NCBI GenBank assembly: GCA_965261585.1
Contig: CBDHDN010000019.1
Location: 1 to 64,000, forward strand
DNA from: CBDHDN01 sp965261585
GTDB lineage: Bacteria > Pseudomonadota > Alphaproteobacteria > UBA6615
Length of the DNA: 64,000 bases
Reading direction: 5' to 3'
A program made the translations under genes and the position numbers. Shown here piece by piece: positions 50,293-60,354 of the stretch (its first letter is position 1; each line of letters begins with the position of its first letter). The notes under the pieces were generated by a model. It had not been told where the DNA came from, did no database searches, and worked only from the letters and a program-made list of their open reading frames with translations.

Positions 50293-50921
50293 TGGCGGCA
50301 CTGGTCGGCGCGCTGGCGACCGACGGGCCGGCGCGGGCGCCGGCGACGGTCGTGCTGGCCCACGGCGCCGGCGCGCCGATGGACACGCCGTTCATGAACA
50401 CGGTAGCCGGGGGACTGGCCGGGCGGGGCCTGCGCGTCGTGCGCTTCGAGTTTCCCTACATGGCGGCACGGCGCAGCGACGGCAGGCGTCGCGGGCCGGA
50501 CCGGCCGGCGGTGCTGCACGAGGCCTGGCACGAGGTGGTGGCGCGCCTGGCCGGCGCCGAGCGGCTGGTCATCGGCGGCAAATCGATGGGCGGTCGGATC
50601 GCCAGCGAGGTCGCTGACAAAGCCAACGTCACCGGCGTCGCCTGCCTGGGCTATCCGTTCCACCCGCCGGGCCGGCCGGACAAGTTGCGCACCGCGCACC
50701 TGGCCGAAATGACGACGCCAATGCTGATCGTGCAGGGCGAGCGCGACACGTTCGGCACGCCCGAAGAGGTCGGCGCATACACGCTGTCGCCGGCGATCCG
50801 GGTCGTGTGGATCCGCGACGGCGACCACTCGCTGAAGCCGCGCAAATCGTCGGGCGTGACCGAGACCGAGAACCTGAGCGCGGCGGTCGACGCCGTCGCC
50901 GATTTCGTGGCCGCGCTCTAG
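50292..50921 (+). CDS. alpha/beta hydrolase, KANL3/Tex30-like
   Basis: 209 residues. It opens with VVLAHGAGAPMDTPFM (oxyanion region), has a nucleophile S98 in GGKSMGGRIAS and a late His in RDGDHSLKPRKSSG, so the catalytic triad looks complete. These small hydrolases are widespread and mostly uncharacterised esterase-like enzymes. The start codon overlaps the stop of the preceding small gene, and its stop overlaps the opposing holC stop within CTAG. Confidence 0.83.
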   Translation: MAALVGALATDGPARAPATVVLAHGAGAPMDTPFMNTVAGGLAGRGLRVVRFEFPYMAARRSDGRRRGPDRPAVLHEAWHEVVARLAGAERLVIGGKSMGGRIASEVADKANVTGVACLGYPFHPPGRPDKLRTAHLAEMTTPMLIVQGERDTFGTPEEVGAYTLSPAIRVVWIRDGDHSLKPRKSSGVTETENLSAAVDAVADFVAAL

Positions 50922-51376
50922 GCGTCCGCCTTCTGCTCCCAGCCGCCGGTGTCGGTCTGCTGCCAGTAGGTGAGCGCGTGGCCGGCATCCTTGTAATCGG
51001 CCCAGCGCCGGCGTGCTTCGCCAACGGCGGTGGCGTCGTTGCCGTCGAACAGCTCGCATACAAGGTCATAGTCGCCGAGGCGGGCCGAGCCGGCCCCGTC
51101 GGTCAGGAACAGGACGCGGGCGCCGTTGGGGTTCTCGTCCTCGTTGGTCAGCCAGACCGGCTGCGTCTCGGCGAAGCCGTCGACGTTGCTGCCGTGGGGC
51201 AGGAAGCCGCGGTCGGTGAAGGTCCAGAGGTGGACACACAATGCCTCGACGCGCTCGTCCGAGCGCGCCATGACGACGGCGCGGCGGCCATCACGGTCGA
51301 GGGTCCGCTGCAGCATGACCGGCAGCGTGTCCTCGAGCGGGCGGCGCGTCAGATGATAGAACCGGACCTCGGTCAT
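50918..51376 (-). CDS. holC: DNA polymerase III chi subunit
   Basis: 152 residues from the ATG at 51376. The pattern EVRFYHLTRRPLEDTLPVML, VVMARSDERVEALCVHLWTF and FLPHGSNVDGFAETQPVWLT is that of HolC, which links the clamp loader to single-stranded-DNA-binding protein. It follows pepA on the same strand by 41 bp, the standard alphaproteobacterial pairing (pepA-holC). Confidence 0.93.
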   Translation of the reverse strand: MTEVRFYHLTRRPLEDTLPVMLQRTLDRDGRRAVVMARSDERVEALCVHLWTFTDRGFLPHGSNVDGFAETQPVWLTNEDENPNGARVLFLTDGAGSARLGDYDLVCELFDGNDATAVGEARRRWADYKDAGHALTYWQQTDTGGWEQKADA

Positions 51377-51417
51377 CGGAGTTTGGCTTGGTTTTGGCGG
51401 CACCGGCCGACGAGACC

Positions 51418-52911
51418 CTAGCCCTCAAAATTATCCTGCATGAAGCGGTCGAGCAGCTGAACGCCGAAGCCGGTCGCGCCCTTGGCCATGGTCGGCTTGT
51501 CCTTGTCGGACCAGGCCACGCCGGCGATGTCCAGGTGCGCCCACGGCACGCTGTTCGTGAAGCGCTGGAGGAACTGTGCGGCGGTGATGCTGCCACCCCA
51601 GCGGCCGGCGCCGATGTTCTTGACGTCGGCGGCGGGGCTGTTGATCTGGCGGTCATAAGCCTCCCCGAGCGGCATCCGCCAAACGCCCTCGCCGACCGCC
51701 GTACCAGCGTCGATCAGCTGCTGCGCGAGCTTGTCGTCGTTGGCGAACAGGCCAGCAAACTCGCGGCCCAGGGCAACCATGATCGCACCGGTCAGGGTCG
51801 CCAGATCGACCATGACCTGCGGCTTGAAGCGGTTTTGCGTGTACCAGAGCGCGTCGGCCAGGACGAGCCGCCCCTCGGCATCCGTGTTCAGGACCTCGAT
51901 CGTCTGGCCGGACATCGAGGCGACGATGTCGCCGGGGCGCTGCGCCGTGCCCGACGGCATGTTCTCGACAAGACCGACGACGCCGACGACGTTGACCCGC
52001 GCCTTGCGGCCGGCGAGCGCGTGCATCACACCGATCACCGCGCCGGCACCGCCCATGTCCCACTTCATCTCCTCCATGCCACCGGCGGGCTTGATGGAGA
52101 TGCCGCCGGTATCGAACGTTACGCCCTTGCCGACGAGCGCCACCGGCTTTTTCATGCGGGCCGCGCCGGTCCATTGCATGACGACGAGCTGCGATTCACG
52201 GGCGCTACCGTGGCCAACGCCCAGGATGGCGCCCATGCCGAGGGCCTGCATCTGCTTCTCGCCCAGCACTTCGACCTTGACGCCGAGGCGGCTGAGCTTG
52301 CGGCACTCGGCGGCGAGGCTGGCCGGATAGATGACATTGCCGGGCTCCGAGACCAGATCGCGGGTGACGTCGACGGCGTGCGCCAGGACATCGAGTGGCC
52401 GATGGGCGCGGCGCGCCGACGGTGGGGCGGCGACCATGACCGTGAGCTTCGCCAGCGTCGGCTTCTTGTCCTCCGGCTCCTTGGTCAGGTACTTGTCGAA
52501 GCGATAGGCACGCAGCTGGGCGCCGTAGGCGATGTGGGCGGCGCGCTGAGCGTCGCTCATGCCACTGCCGCGCAACGGATCGATCATGATCGTGGCGCTG
52601 CCGGCGCGGGCCGCGTTCGCCACATGCCAGATGCGCGCGCCGACGGCCTGCAGCTTCACGGTGTCGAGCTCCCTGGCGTCACCAAGGCCGACGAGGATGA
52701 TGCGCGCCTCGGGCAGGCCGGTCGGCGCAACGATCGACAGGGTCTCGCCATGCTTGCCGGTGAAGCTGCTCGCCTGGACGACGCGCGAAACCGTGTCCTT
52801 GGTCTTGTGGTCGAGCGCCTTGGCGCTGGCGCTGAGGTCGCCCTTGGCGAGCACGGCAGCAACGATCGTGCCTTTGCTCGGCAGGCTTGGTTCCGCAAAT
52901 GCGACCTTCAT
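51418..52911 (-). CDS. pepA: leucyl aminopeptidase
   Basis: 497 residues from the ATG at 52911. M17 family with two metal ions: KGVTFDTGGISIKPA, MKWDMGGAGAV and the signature NTDAEGRLVLADALWY are all intact, and the N-terminal domain (1-160) resembles the E. coli hexameric PepA. It removes N-terminal residues from peptides in the cytosol. It is divergent from lptF, a gene order conserved in alphaproteobacteria. Confidence 0.95.
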   Translation of the reverse strand: MKVAFAEPSLPSKGTIVAAVLAKGDLSASAKALDHKTKDTVSRVVQASSFTGKHGETLSIVAPTGLPEARIILVGLGDARELDTVKLQAVGARIWHVANAARAGSATIMIDPLRGSGMSDAQRAAHIAYGAQLRAYRFDKYLTKEPEDKKPTLAKLTVMVAAPPSARRAHRPLDVLAHAVDVTRDLVSEPGNVIYPASLAAECRKLSRLGVKVEVLGEKQMQALGMGAILGVGHGSARESQLVVMQWTGAARMKKPVALVGKGVTFDTGGISIKPAGGMEEMKWDMGGAGAVIGVMHALAGRKARVNVVGVVGLVENMPSGTAQRPGDIVASMSGQTIEVLNTDAEGRLVLADALWYTQNRFKPQVMVDLATLTGAIMVALGREFAGLFANDDKLAQQLIDAGTAVGEGVWRMPLGEAYDRQINSPAADVKNIGAGRWGGSITAAQFLQRFTNSVPWAHLDIAGVAWSDKDKPTMAKGATGFGVQLLDRFMQDNFEG

Positions 52912-53115
52912 TGCAACGCCTCCGCGCGTCAGATACCGCCCCAGTCCGCTGGGCGTCCCCATTGCGCTCGGTGTAGATCACGATACGAGTGCTGGCAAGG
53001 GGCCGGGCGGTTCCGGCGCCGGGTGGTTCCGCGGGTCCGGTCGATCTGCTAAGAGTGCTGCGCGGGCAACCTGGTTGGGCCGACCCGAGCCCAAACGCCA
53101 AGCGAGCGTTGTGCG

Positions 53116-54267
53116 ATGATCAATCGCTACATCACGCACCAGATAGTTCTTGCGACCGCTTGTGTCACGGTGATCGCGACGTTGTTGATGTTGCTGATCC
53201 GCTCGTTGCGCCTGATCGACTTCGTCATCAATCGCGGGCTGCCGATCGAGGTCCTGTTCGTCATGACCGGGCTGCTGGTGCCGACATTCATCGGCATCGT
53301 GCTGCCGATCTCCCTCTTCGCCGGCGTGCTGTTCGTCTACAACAGGATGCTGGGCGACAGCGAGATCATCGTCATGCGCGCGGTCGGGGTCAGTTCGCTC
53401 AGGCTCGCGCGCCCGGCGATCGTGGCGTCCCTGCTGATCGTCGGCCTCGGCTATGGCCTGTCGCTGTACGCAATGCCGGCGAGCTTCACCGAGTTCAAGG
53501 AGCGCGAGTTCGCCTACCGCAACACCTATGGCAGCGTGTTGCTGCAGGAAGGGCGCTTCAACAACCCGACCGACGGCCTGACGATCTATGTGCGGGCGCG
53601 CAACGGCAGCGAGGAGCTGTTGGGTATCTTCGTGCACGATGCGCGCAACCGCGACCGACCGGTTACGGTGATGGCGGAACGCGGCCAACTGGTCAGGGGC
53701 GACGCAGGCGGCGCCCGCGTCATCATGTTCAACGGCAACCGGCAGGAGGTCGATATCGAATCCGGCCGGCTGACGCTGTTGTATTTCGACCAGAACTCGG
53801 TCGATCTGGGCCTGTTGAACCCGAACCTCGAACGGCAGTGGCGCGAGCCGAAGGAGCGCTTCGTCAGCGAACTGTTGAACCCCGGCGATTCGGCGAACGA
53901 GCGCTACTACGCGAAGAACCTGATCGCCGAGGGCCATCGCCGGCTGTCGGGACCGCTGTACTCCCCGGCCTTCGTATTGATCGCGCTGGCCAGCCTGTTG
54001 ACCGGCGAGATCAACCGCCGCGGCCAAACGATACGCGTGCTGGGCGCCGTCGGCATGGTCGCCGTGCTGCAGGGGCTCGGCCTGACGGCACTGAACTTCG
54101 CCTCGACGTCGCTGGGCTTCGTGCCCGTATTCTACATTCTGCCGCTGGCGACCGTCGCCATCGCCGGCTACATGCTGGCGAGCCGGCCACGCAAGCGTGG
54201 CCGGCGCCGCGCAATGCGGCCGCCTGATGCCGCAGGGGGCCTAGCGGCGGCCCCACGGGTCCCATGA
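53116..54267 (+). CDS. lptF: LPS export ABC transporter permease LptF
   Basis: 383 residues. Membrane helices lie near 10-30, 52-77 and 97-118, a periplasmic beta-jellyroll domain spans about 125-255, and three further helices end near 360. RYITHQIVLATACVTVIATL and LFAGVLFVYNRMLGDSEIIV are LptF hallmarks. With LptG and LptB it extracts LPS from the inner membrane. The C-terminal tail is basic. It overlaps the next gene by 4 nt. Confidence 0.95.
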   Translation: MINRYITHQIVLATACVTVIATLLMLLIRSLRLIDFVINRGLPIEVLFVMTGLLVPTFIGIVLPISLFAGVLFVYNRMLGDSEIIVMRAVGVSSLRLARPAIVASLLIVGLGYGLSLYAMPASFTEFKEREFAYRNTYGSVLLQEGRFNNPTDGLTIYVRARNGSEELLGIFVHDARNRDRPVTVMAERGQLVRGDAGGARVIMFNGNRQEVDIESGRLTLLYFDQNSVDLGLLNPNLERQWREPKERFVSELLNPGDSANERYYAKNLIAEGHRRLSGPLYSPAFVLIALASLLTGEINRRGQTIRVLGAVGMVAVLQGLGLTALNFASTSLGFVPVFYILPLATVAIAGYMLASRPRKRGRRRAMRPPDAAGGLAAAPRVP

Positions 54268-55196
54268 CGGATACCGAGCAAACCGCCCCACGGATCGGCG
54301 TCGTCGCCGCGACCGGTCGGGTCGGCCGCGCGCTGGTGCGCATGCTCGAGGCGCAGGGCCGACGAGTCGTCGCGGTCGCCCGGAACCCGACGGCGTTGAC
54401 CTCGCTCAACGGCGCCGCCGAGCGGCGGGTCGCCGACTTGGAGGACCACGACGGCCTGGCGACGGCGCTGGCCGATCTATCGACGATCGTGAGCTGTGCC
54501 CATGCCCGCTTTGCCCGCCAGATCTGCGCGGCGGCGCCGGCCGGGCTGAACGGCCTGACGCTCATCGGGTCGACGCGCCGGTTCACCAGGTATCCCGACG
54601 CCGCGGCTGCACAGGTGCGCGCCGGCGAGGCGGTCCTCAAGGACTCCGGCCACCCTTGGACGATGATCCACCCGACGATGATCTACGGCGCCGACGGCGA
54701 GAACAACGTCGTCCGTATCGCCGCCTATATCCGCAGGTTCGGAGTGATCCCCCTGCCCGACGGCGGCACATCACTGATCCAGCCAATCCATATCGACGAC
54801 GTCGCCCGCGCCCTCGCCGCGGCGGCGCTACGCCCGGGCGACGGCCAGAGCATCGTTGTCGCCGGGCCGCAGGCGCTGCGCTATGCCGATTTCGTCCGTG
54901 CCGTTGCCCGGGCGATCGGCCGCACGGTGCGGATCGTGCCGCTGCCGGGGACGGTCCTGGCCGCCCTGGCGGGATTGACCCGGCTCGTTCCCGGCGTGCC
55001 GACGGTGACCGCGGGAGAGGTGCGGCGGCTGCTCGAGGACAAGGCCTTCGATGTCACCGCGATGCGCCACCTGCTTGGTGTCGAGCCGATCAGCCTGGAG
55101 ACCGGGTTGCGCCTGACATTCGATCGTGGCGTCCCGTTCGCGCGTCGCGCACGCGCCGTGTCGGCGTCGCCGCGGCAAAGTGGGTTCTTGGACTGA
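54264..55196 (+). CDS. NAD(P)H-binding, NmrA/atypical SDR protein inserted between lptF and lptG
   Basis: 310 residues. Rossmann domain at the start, RIGVVAATGRVGRALVRML, with a cofactor-side VAVARNPTAL, then STIVSCAHARF, TLIGSTRRFTRYPD and IHIDDVARALAAAAL near 170-185. This is the pattern of NmrA-like or NADH-ubiquinone-subunit-39-like proteins. No catalytic Tyr-x-x-x-Lys is obvious. It overlaps lptF by 4 nt and precedes lptG by 87 bp, so it is translated with the LPS exporter; a link to LPS is possible but unproved. Confidence 0.82.
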   Translation: MTDTEQTAPRIGVVAATGRVGRALVRMLEAQGRRVVAVARNPTALTSLNGAAERRVADLEDHDGLATALADLSTIVSCAHARFARQICAAAPAGLNGLTLIGSTRRFTRYPDAAAAQVRAGEAVLKDSGHPWTMIHPTMIYGADGENNVVRIAAYIRRFGVIPLPDGGTSLIQPIHIDDVARALAAAALRPGDGQSIVVAGPQALRYADFVRAVARAIGRTVRIVPLPGTVLAALAGLTRLVPGVPTVTAGEVRRLLEDKAFDVTAMRHLLGVEPISLETGLRLTFDRGVPFARRARAVSASPRQSGFLD

Positions 55197-55283
55197 CCAA
55201 ACGGCTCTAGTATTCACTGCGTTGGCGTCGACCGACAAGGGCGGTGCGGCGCCCTCACGCGGCAGCGGGTAAGATCCTACGAC

Positions 55284-56387
55284 ATGCAGGTTTCCGGTAC
55301 CATCTCGACCTACCTGAGCCGACAGTTCTTCGTCTGGTTCATCATCGTCTTCCTCGGTATCTCGGGACTGCTGCTGGCGGTCGATTCGGTCGAGTTGATG
55401 CGGCGGTCGGCCAACAAGCCAGACGCGACCGTCGCCGTCGCGCTGCACATGGCGTTCCTCCACCTGCCCCATCTGGCCCAGGAGTTCGTGCCGTTCGCGA
55501 TCCTGTTCGGCGGCCTGTTGAGCTTTGCCCGCCTGACACGCAGCCACGAGCTGGTCGTCGTGCGGGCCGCCGGCGTCTCGGTCTGGCAGTTTCTGCTGCC
55601 GGCGTTCGCGGTCGCCCTTGCCATCGGCGTCGCCAAGGTCGCCATACTCAACCCGGTGGCCGCCGGCATGCTGTCGAAGTACGAGCAGCTGGAAGGCCGG
55701 TTCCTGACCGGACGGTCCTCCCTGCTCGCCGTTACGTCGACCGGCCTGTGGCTGCGGCAGCTGAACGAGCGCAGCGGTGGCGGGCAGTCGGTCATCCATG
55801 CGCGATCGGTGCTCGCGGACCGGATGGAACTGCAGAACGTCATCGTCTTCCAGTTCGACGCGGAGGACAGGTTCATCGGCCGCATTGATGCGCGGAGCGC
55901 CCGACTGCTGGGCGGCAACTGGGAGCTGCGCGACGCCCTGCTGAGTACGCCGGAACGCACGGGGCGCGCGCTGGAAAGCTACTTGCTGGCGACGGACCTG
56001 ACGCCGGAGACGATCCAAGAGAGCTTTGCCAGCCCAAGCACCGTCTCGTTCTGGCAGCTGCCACGGTTTATTCGGGTGCTGGAGGAGACAGGCTTCTCCG
56101 GCCTGCCACACCGCCTGCGCTGGCACGCGCTGATTGCCGAACCGGTCCTGGCCCTGGCGATGGTGCTGATCGCGGCGACGTTCTCGCTGCGTCTGACACG
56201 CCGTGGCGGCACCGTTCTACTGGGTATTGCCGGCGTCCTCACCGGCTTCCTGCTGTTCCTGCTGTCCAACCTGGTGCAGGCATTGGGCCTCGGTGCCAGC
56301 CTGCCGGCCGCGCTGGCGGCGTGGACGCCGGCCGGCGTCAGCCTGTTGCTGGGCGCGGCCATGCTGCTGCACCTGGAAGACGGCTGA
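55284..56387 (+). CDS. lptG: LPS export ABC transporter permease LptG
   Basis: 367 residues with six membrane helices and a periplasmic domain between helices 3 and 4. The segments LSRQFFVWFIIVFLGISGLL, FAILFGGLLSFARLTRSHELVV and VSVWQFLLPAF are typical of LptG. It partners LptF. It is followed 4 bp later by lptD. Confidence 0.95.
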   Translation: MQVSGTISTYLSRQFFVWFIIVFLGISGLLLAVDSVELMRRSANKPDATVAVALHMAFLHLPHLAQEFVPFAILFGGLLSFARLTRSHELVVVRAAGVSVWQFLLPAFAVALAIGVAKVAILNPVAAGMLSKYEQLEGRFLTGRSSLLAVTSTGLWLRQLNERSGGGQSVIHARSVLADRMELQNVIVFQFDAEDRFIGRIDARSARLLGGNWELRDALLSTPERTGRALESYLLATDLTPETIQESFASPSTVSFWQLPRFIRVLEETGFSGLPHRLRWHALIAEPVLALAMVLIAATFSLRLTRRGGTVLLGIAGVLTGFLLFLLSNLVQALGLGASLPAALAAWTPAGVSLLLGAAMLLHLEDG

Positions 56388-56391
56388 GCGG

Positions 56392-58557
56392 ATGGGCGGG
56401 CGCCGCGGCGCGTGGCGGCGCTGGGCGTGGCTCGCTCTTGTTCTGTTCGCCGTCGGCGCCCCCGGCCTGAGCCCTCCCGCCGTGGCGCAGGAGGAGGGCG
56501 GCGGAGCAGACCCGCCCGTGCTCGTGACGGCGGACGAGCTGACGTTCGATCAGGATACCGGCACGGCAACGGCGACCGGCAATGTGGAGATCACGCAGGG
56601 CGACCGCGTGCTGCAGGCCGATGTCGTGACGTTCAACGAACGCTCGAACGTCGTCACGGCAACCGGCAACGTCGTCCTGCTGGAGCCGACCGGCGAAGTC
56701 ATCTTCGCCGAGTTTGCCGAGCTGTCGGATTCGATGAAGGAGGGCTTCATCCGCGGCTTCCGCATGCTGTTGCAGGACGATGCGCGCCTAGTCGCCGTCA
56801 ACGCACAGCGCCGCGGTGGCGTCGAAACGGTACTCGACAGGGCCGTCTACTCGCCGTGCCGGCAGTGCCTGGAGCACCGCCCGAGCCCGCCGCTGTGGCA
56901 GATCAAGGCGCGCCGGGTGGTGCACAACCAGGAAACCCACGACATCATCTACCGCGACGCACGGCTGGAGATTCTGGGCGTGCCGGTCGCCTATACACCG
57001 TTCCTCAGCCACCCGGACCCGACCGTACGGCGCCGTACCGGCATTCTGACGCCAACTTATGGCTCCTCGACGGACCTGGGTTTCTCGGTCCAGGTCCCGT
57101 TCTTCTGGGCGATCAAGCCGGACCGCGACCTGACGCTCGACCCGATCCTGACCACGGACGAAGGCGTCGTCGCCTCGGGCGAGTACCGGCAGCGCTTCAG
57201 CGACGGTGAGCTGCGCGCGCGGGCCAGCGCCACCCCGGAAGAGCAGCCGGAGTCGGGCGACGGCTTTCGCGGCCACCTCGACCTGTCGGCCCGCGCCGAC
57301 ATCAACGACATCTGGCGCTGGGGTACCGACGTTAATGTCGCCAGCGACGACACCTACCTGAAGAAGTACGGCTTCGCGGGCAACGACACCCTGACATCGC
57401 AGGCGTTTGTCGAGGGGTTCGCCGGGCGCAACCACGCCCGCGCCGAGGGCCTCTATTTCCAAGACCTGCGCGCGGACATCGATCAAGACGAGGTGCCGAT
57501 CGTCGCGCCGAAGCTGGACTACGCGGTGGTCAGCCAGCCGAGTACCATCGGCGCCCGCTGGACCCTTGACGCCAACACCCAGGCGATCAGCCGACGCACC
57601 GGAACCAACAGCCAGCGCCTGTCGCTGATCGGCGGCTGGCAGCTGCCGCACGTCGGCCCGCTGGGCGAGCTCTATACCTTCGAGGCGACGGTCCAGACCG
57701 ACCTTTACAACGTCAGCCGGCCGGACGGCGACCCGGTGTCGGATTTCGAAGGCGTCACCGGCCGGGTGTTCCCCCAGGCGACTCTGGACATCCGCTATCC
57801 GCTGGTGCGCACGGCCGGCAACACGCAGCAGCTGATCGAGCCGGTCGCGGCGATCGTCGTCAGCCCGAACGACGCCAACTCCGACGCGATCCCCAACGAG
57901 GACAGCCTGGTCTTCGAGTTCGACGAGACGAACCTCCTGGTGCCCGACCGCTTCGCCGGGCGCGACCGGGTCGCCGACGGTCAACACGTCGCCTACGGCC
58001 TGCGGGCCGGTGTCTTCGGCCTTGGCGGCGGCAGCACGACGGCTTTCTTCGGCCAGTCCTACGAGTTCCAGACGGGCGATGCGTTTGGCCCCGGAACCGG
58101 CCTGGAGGACAACCTGTCCGACATCGTCGGCCGCGTGACGGTGACCCCGGGGCGGTTGCTCGACGTCTCCTACAAGACCCGCCTCGCCACGGACAAGCTG
58201 AAGTTCAGCCGCAACGAAGCGCAGCTCACGGCGGGACCGAGCCTGCTGCAGCTCGGCGTCGACTACGTGTTCTTCGACCGCACCGCGGAATTCGCGGATC
58301 GTGAGGAGATCGGCGTGCGCCTGTCGTCGCAGGTCACCGAACAATGGAACATCTCGGGCGGCACGCGACAGGACCTGACGTCGGGCGGCGGGGCGCTGGC
58401 CCACAGCCTGTCATTCAACTATGTGTGCGACTGCCTGAACATGAGGATCGACCTGCAGCGGACCTTCACACGGGACCGCGACATCCCGCCCAACGACTCC
58501 ATTTTTGTGCGGGTGGTCTTCAAGACGCTCGGCGAGTTGAAGGGCCAGGTCTTCTGA
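56392..58557 (+). CDS. lptD: LPS-assembly outer-membrane protein LptD
   Basis: 721 residues from the ATG at 56392. Signal peptide to about residue 33, OstA/LptA-like jellyroll about 42-150, then the large beta-barrel. Cysteines C156/C159 (CRQC) and C679/C681 (VCDC) match the two pairs that form LptD disulfides. It inserts LPS into the outer leaflet with LptE. The last residues after FKTLGEL lie at the junction with the IS630 remnant, so the C-terminal tail may be altered. The barrel itself appears complete. Confidence 0.94.
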   Translation: MGGRRGAWRRWAWLALVLFAVGAPGLSPPAVAQEEGGGADPPVLVTADELTFDQDTGTATATGNVEITQGDRVLQADVVTFNERSNVVTATGNVVLLEPTGEVIFAEFAELSDSMKEGFIRGFRMLLQDDARLVAVNAQRRGGVETVLDRAVYSPCRQCLEHRPSPPLWQIKARRVVHNQETHDIIYRDARLEILGVPVAYTPFLSHPDPTVRRRTGILTPTYGSSTDLGFSVQVPFFWAIKPDRDLTLDPILTTDEGVVASGEYRQRFSDGELRARASATPEEQPESGDGFRGHLDLSARADINDIWRWGTDVNVASDDTYLKKYGFAGNDTLTSQAFVEGFAGRNHARAEGLYFQDLRADIDQDEVPIVAPKLDYAVVSQPSTIGARWTLDANTQAISRRTGTNSQRLSLIGGWQLPHVGPLGELYTFEATVQTDLYNVSRPDGDPVSDFEGVTGRVFPQATLDIRYPLVRTAGNTQQLIEPVAAIVVSPNDANSDAIPNEDSLVFEFDETNLLVPDRFAGRDRVADGQHVAYGLRAGVFGLGGGSTTAFFGQSYEFQTGDAFGPGTGLEDNLSDIVGRVTVTPGRLLDVSYKTRLATDKLKFSRNEAQLTAGPSLLQLGVDYVFFDRTAEFADREEIGVRLSSQVTEQWNISGGTRQDLTSGGGALAHSLSFNYVCDCLNMRIDLQRTFTRDRDIPPNDSIFVRVVFKTLGELKGQVF

Positions 58558-59448
58558 CTTCGTAATTCATCGAGGGCGTTTCCAATTGCCCGCCAGAGGT
58601 CATCGACGGTTCTGGCGCCGACCTTGCGGAGAATGGCTTTGAGCTTGGCGAAGACCTGTTCGATGGGATTGAGATCGGGGCTGTAGGGCGGCAGGTAGAG
58701 CGGGGTTGCGCCGACCGCCTCAATGGCCTCGTGTACGCCGGCGACCTTGTGGGAGGAGAGGTTGTCCATGATGACGATGTCGCCCGCGGACAGGGTCGGG
58801 ACCAGGGCTTGCTGGACCCAGGCAAGGAAGCTTGCGCCGTTGATCGGGCCATCGAAAACGCAGGGCGCGGTGATCCGGTCGTGACGCAGGGCGGCAATGA
58901 ACGTGGTTGTCTTCCAGTGGCCATGGGGAATGGCCGCCACCACCCGTTCGCCGCGCGGTGCCCGGCCATAACGCCGGGCCATGTTCGTCCGCGCCCAGGT
59001 CTCGTCGAGAAAGACCAGCCGTTCGGCAATCAGCCCAGCTTGCTCGTTGCGCCAAGTGGCTCGCGCCGCCGCGACGTCAGGGCGCTCCTGCTCGGCGGCG
59101 TGGGCTGTCTTTTTTTGCGACTCAGCCCCTGAGCCAGAAGAAAGTCGCCAAGCGTCGAGCGCTTCGCCTCGATCCCCTCGGCGGCCAGCAAGACGCAAAG
59201 CTCGTCAATGGTGATGTCGCAATTCTCCATCACCAGAGCCCGAATGCGATCGCCATGGGGAGCCAGTTTCGATTTCTTCCAGCCACCGTATTTGTCGGCT
59301 TTGATCGTGCCCCGCTGCTTCCAACGCTGCATCAGCTTCACAACAAAGCTGATGCTCACATCAAATTGCTTCGCCGCCGCATTGCGAGAGGTCCCCGATT
59401 CAACAACTCGAACTGTAGCGCACCCGGTTCCTTGGACACAAGTTTGTC

Positions 59449-60354
59449 TCACGCGGCGGGCCTGATTGAGATCGCGGCGTGCCACGCCTGACGAGCTTGA
59501 GCGGGGCTCAGGTAGCCGTTCTTTTCGACGATCCACTGGGCATTGTAGAGTTCGACGAAGTCGCGGACGGCGTCCCGCAGCTCCGCGATGTTGCGGTAGA
59601 TGCGACCATGGATGATCTGTTCCTTCAGCGTGCGATTGAACCGCTCGGCGACGCCGTTGGTCTGGGGCTCGGCGACGAAGGCGTAGGACGGCTGGATACC
59701 CCAGAACTTGATCTGGTTGGTGAAGTGGTCCGACAGATACTGGGAGCCGTGATCCATCCGCAAGGCCAGCCCCCGAGCCGCGCCGGCCGCGGTCGAGCCA
59801 TACAGCCCGGCAAGCCCCATGGAGATCGGCTGCAGGGCGGCGAAGCGGTCGCCGCGCTTGCAGACATGCCAGCCGACACACTCGGCGTTCCAATGCTCGA
59901 CGGCGGTGAAGATCCAGCCCAAGCCGTCGTCCACCGTGAACACCCGAACGCCATCGGTGCCCCACATGAGGTTCGGGGCATGAGTGATGATCTCACCGTC
60001 ATGGGGATTGCCGCCACGGCGGCGGCAGCGATGGGGCGAGAGCAGATTGTTCTCGCGCATCAGGCGGAGCACCCGCTTGCGGGCAACCCGGATGTCGCGA
60101 CAGACCCGAAGCCGAGCCCAGACCTTGCGGTAGCCCTCGCCCTCCCAGGGCGATGCCTCCAGGTCGGCTTCGATCGCCACCAGCAGCGCCTGGTCCGAGA
60201 TCGCGGGCTTCGGTCCCCGACGCTTTGCCGGCGGCTGCTCGGCGTGCTGGCCGGAGGTCATGGCGTAGAACGAGGAGCGGGCCATGCCCCAGGCGGCGCA
60301 GACCCGCCGCAGGCCGTAGGCCAGACCCGTGCCGGGCGAGGTGGCGGCACTCAT
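59449..60354 (-). CDS. transposase OrfB, integrase catalytic subunit (copy B)
   Basis: 301 residues, intact. rve core as in copy A (LMWGTDGVRVF, LRMDHGSQYLSDH, GVAERFNRTLKEQ). It differs from copy A at a few residues, including Leu for Trp in DDGLGWIF and Trp for Arg in EASPWEGEGY. It overlaps OrfA by 4 nt. Confidence 0.82.
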   Translation of the reverse strand: MSAATSPGTGLAYGLRRVCAAWGMARSSFYAMTSGQHAEQPPAKRRGPKPAISDQALLVAIEADLEASPWEGEGYRKVWARLRVCRDIRVARKRVLRLMRENNLLSPHRCRRRGGNPHDGEIITHAPNLMWGTDGVRVFTVDDGLGWIFTAVEHWNAECVGWHVCKRGDRFAALQPISMGLAGLYGSTAAGAARGLALRMDHGSQYLSDHFTNQIKFWGIQPSYAFVAEPQTNGVAERFNRTLKEQIIHGRIYRNIAELRDAVRDFVELYNAQWIVEKNGYLSPAQARQAWHAAISIRPAA

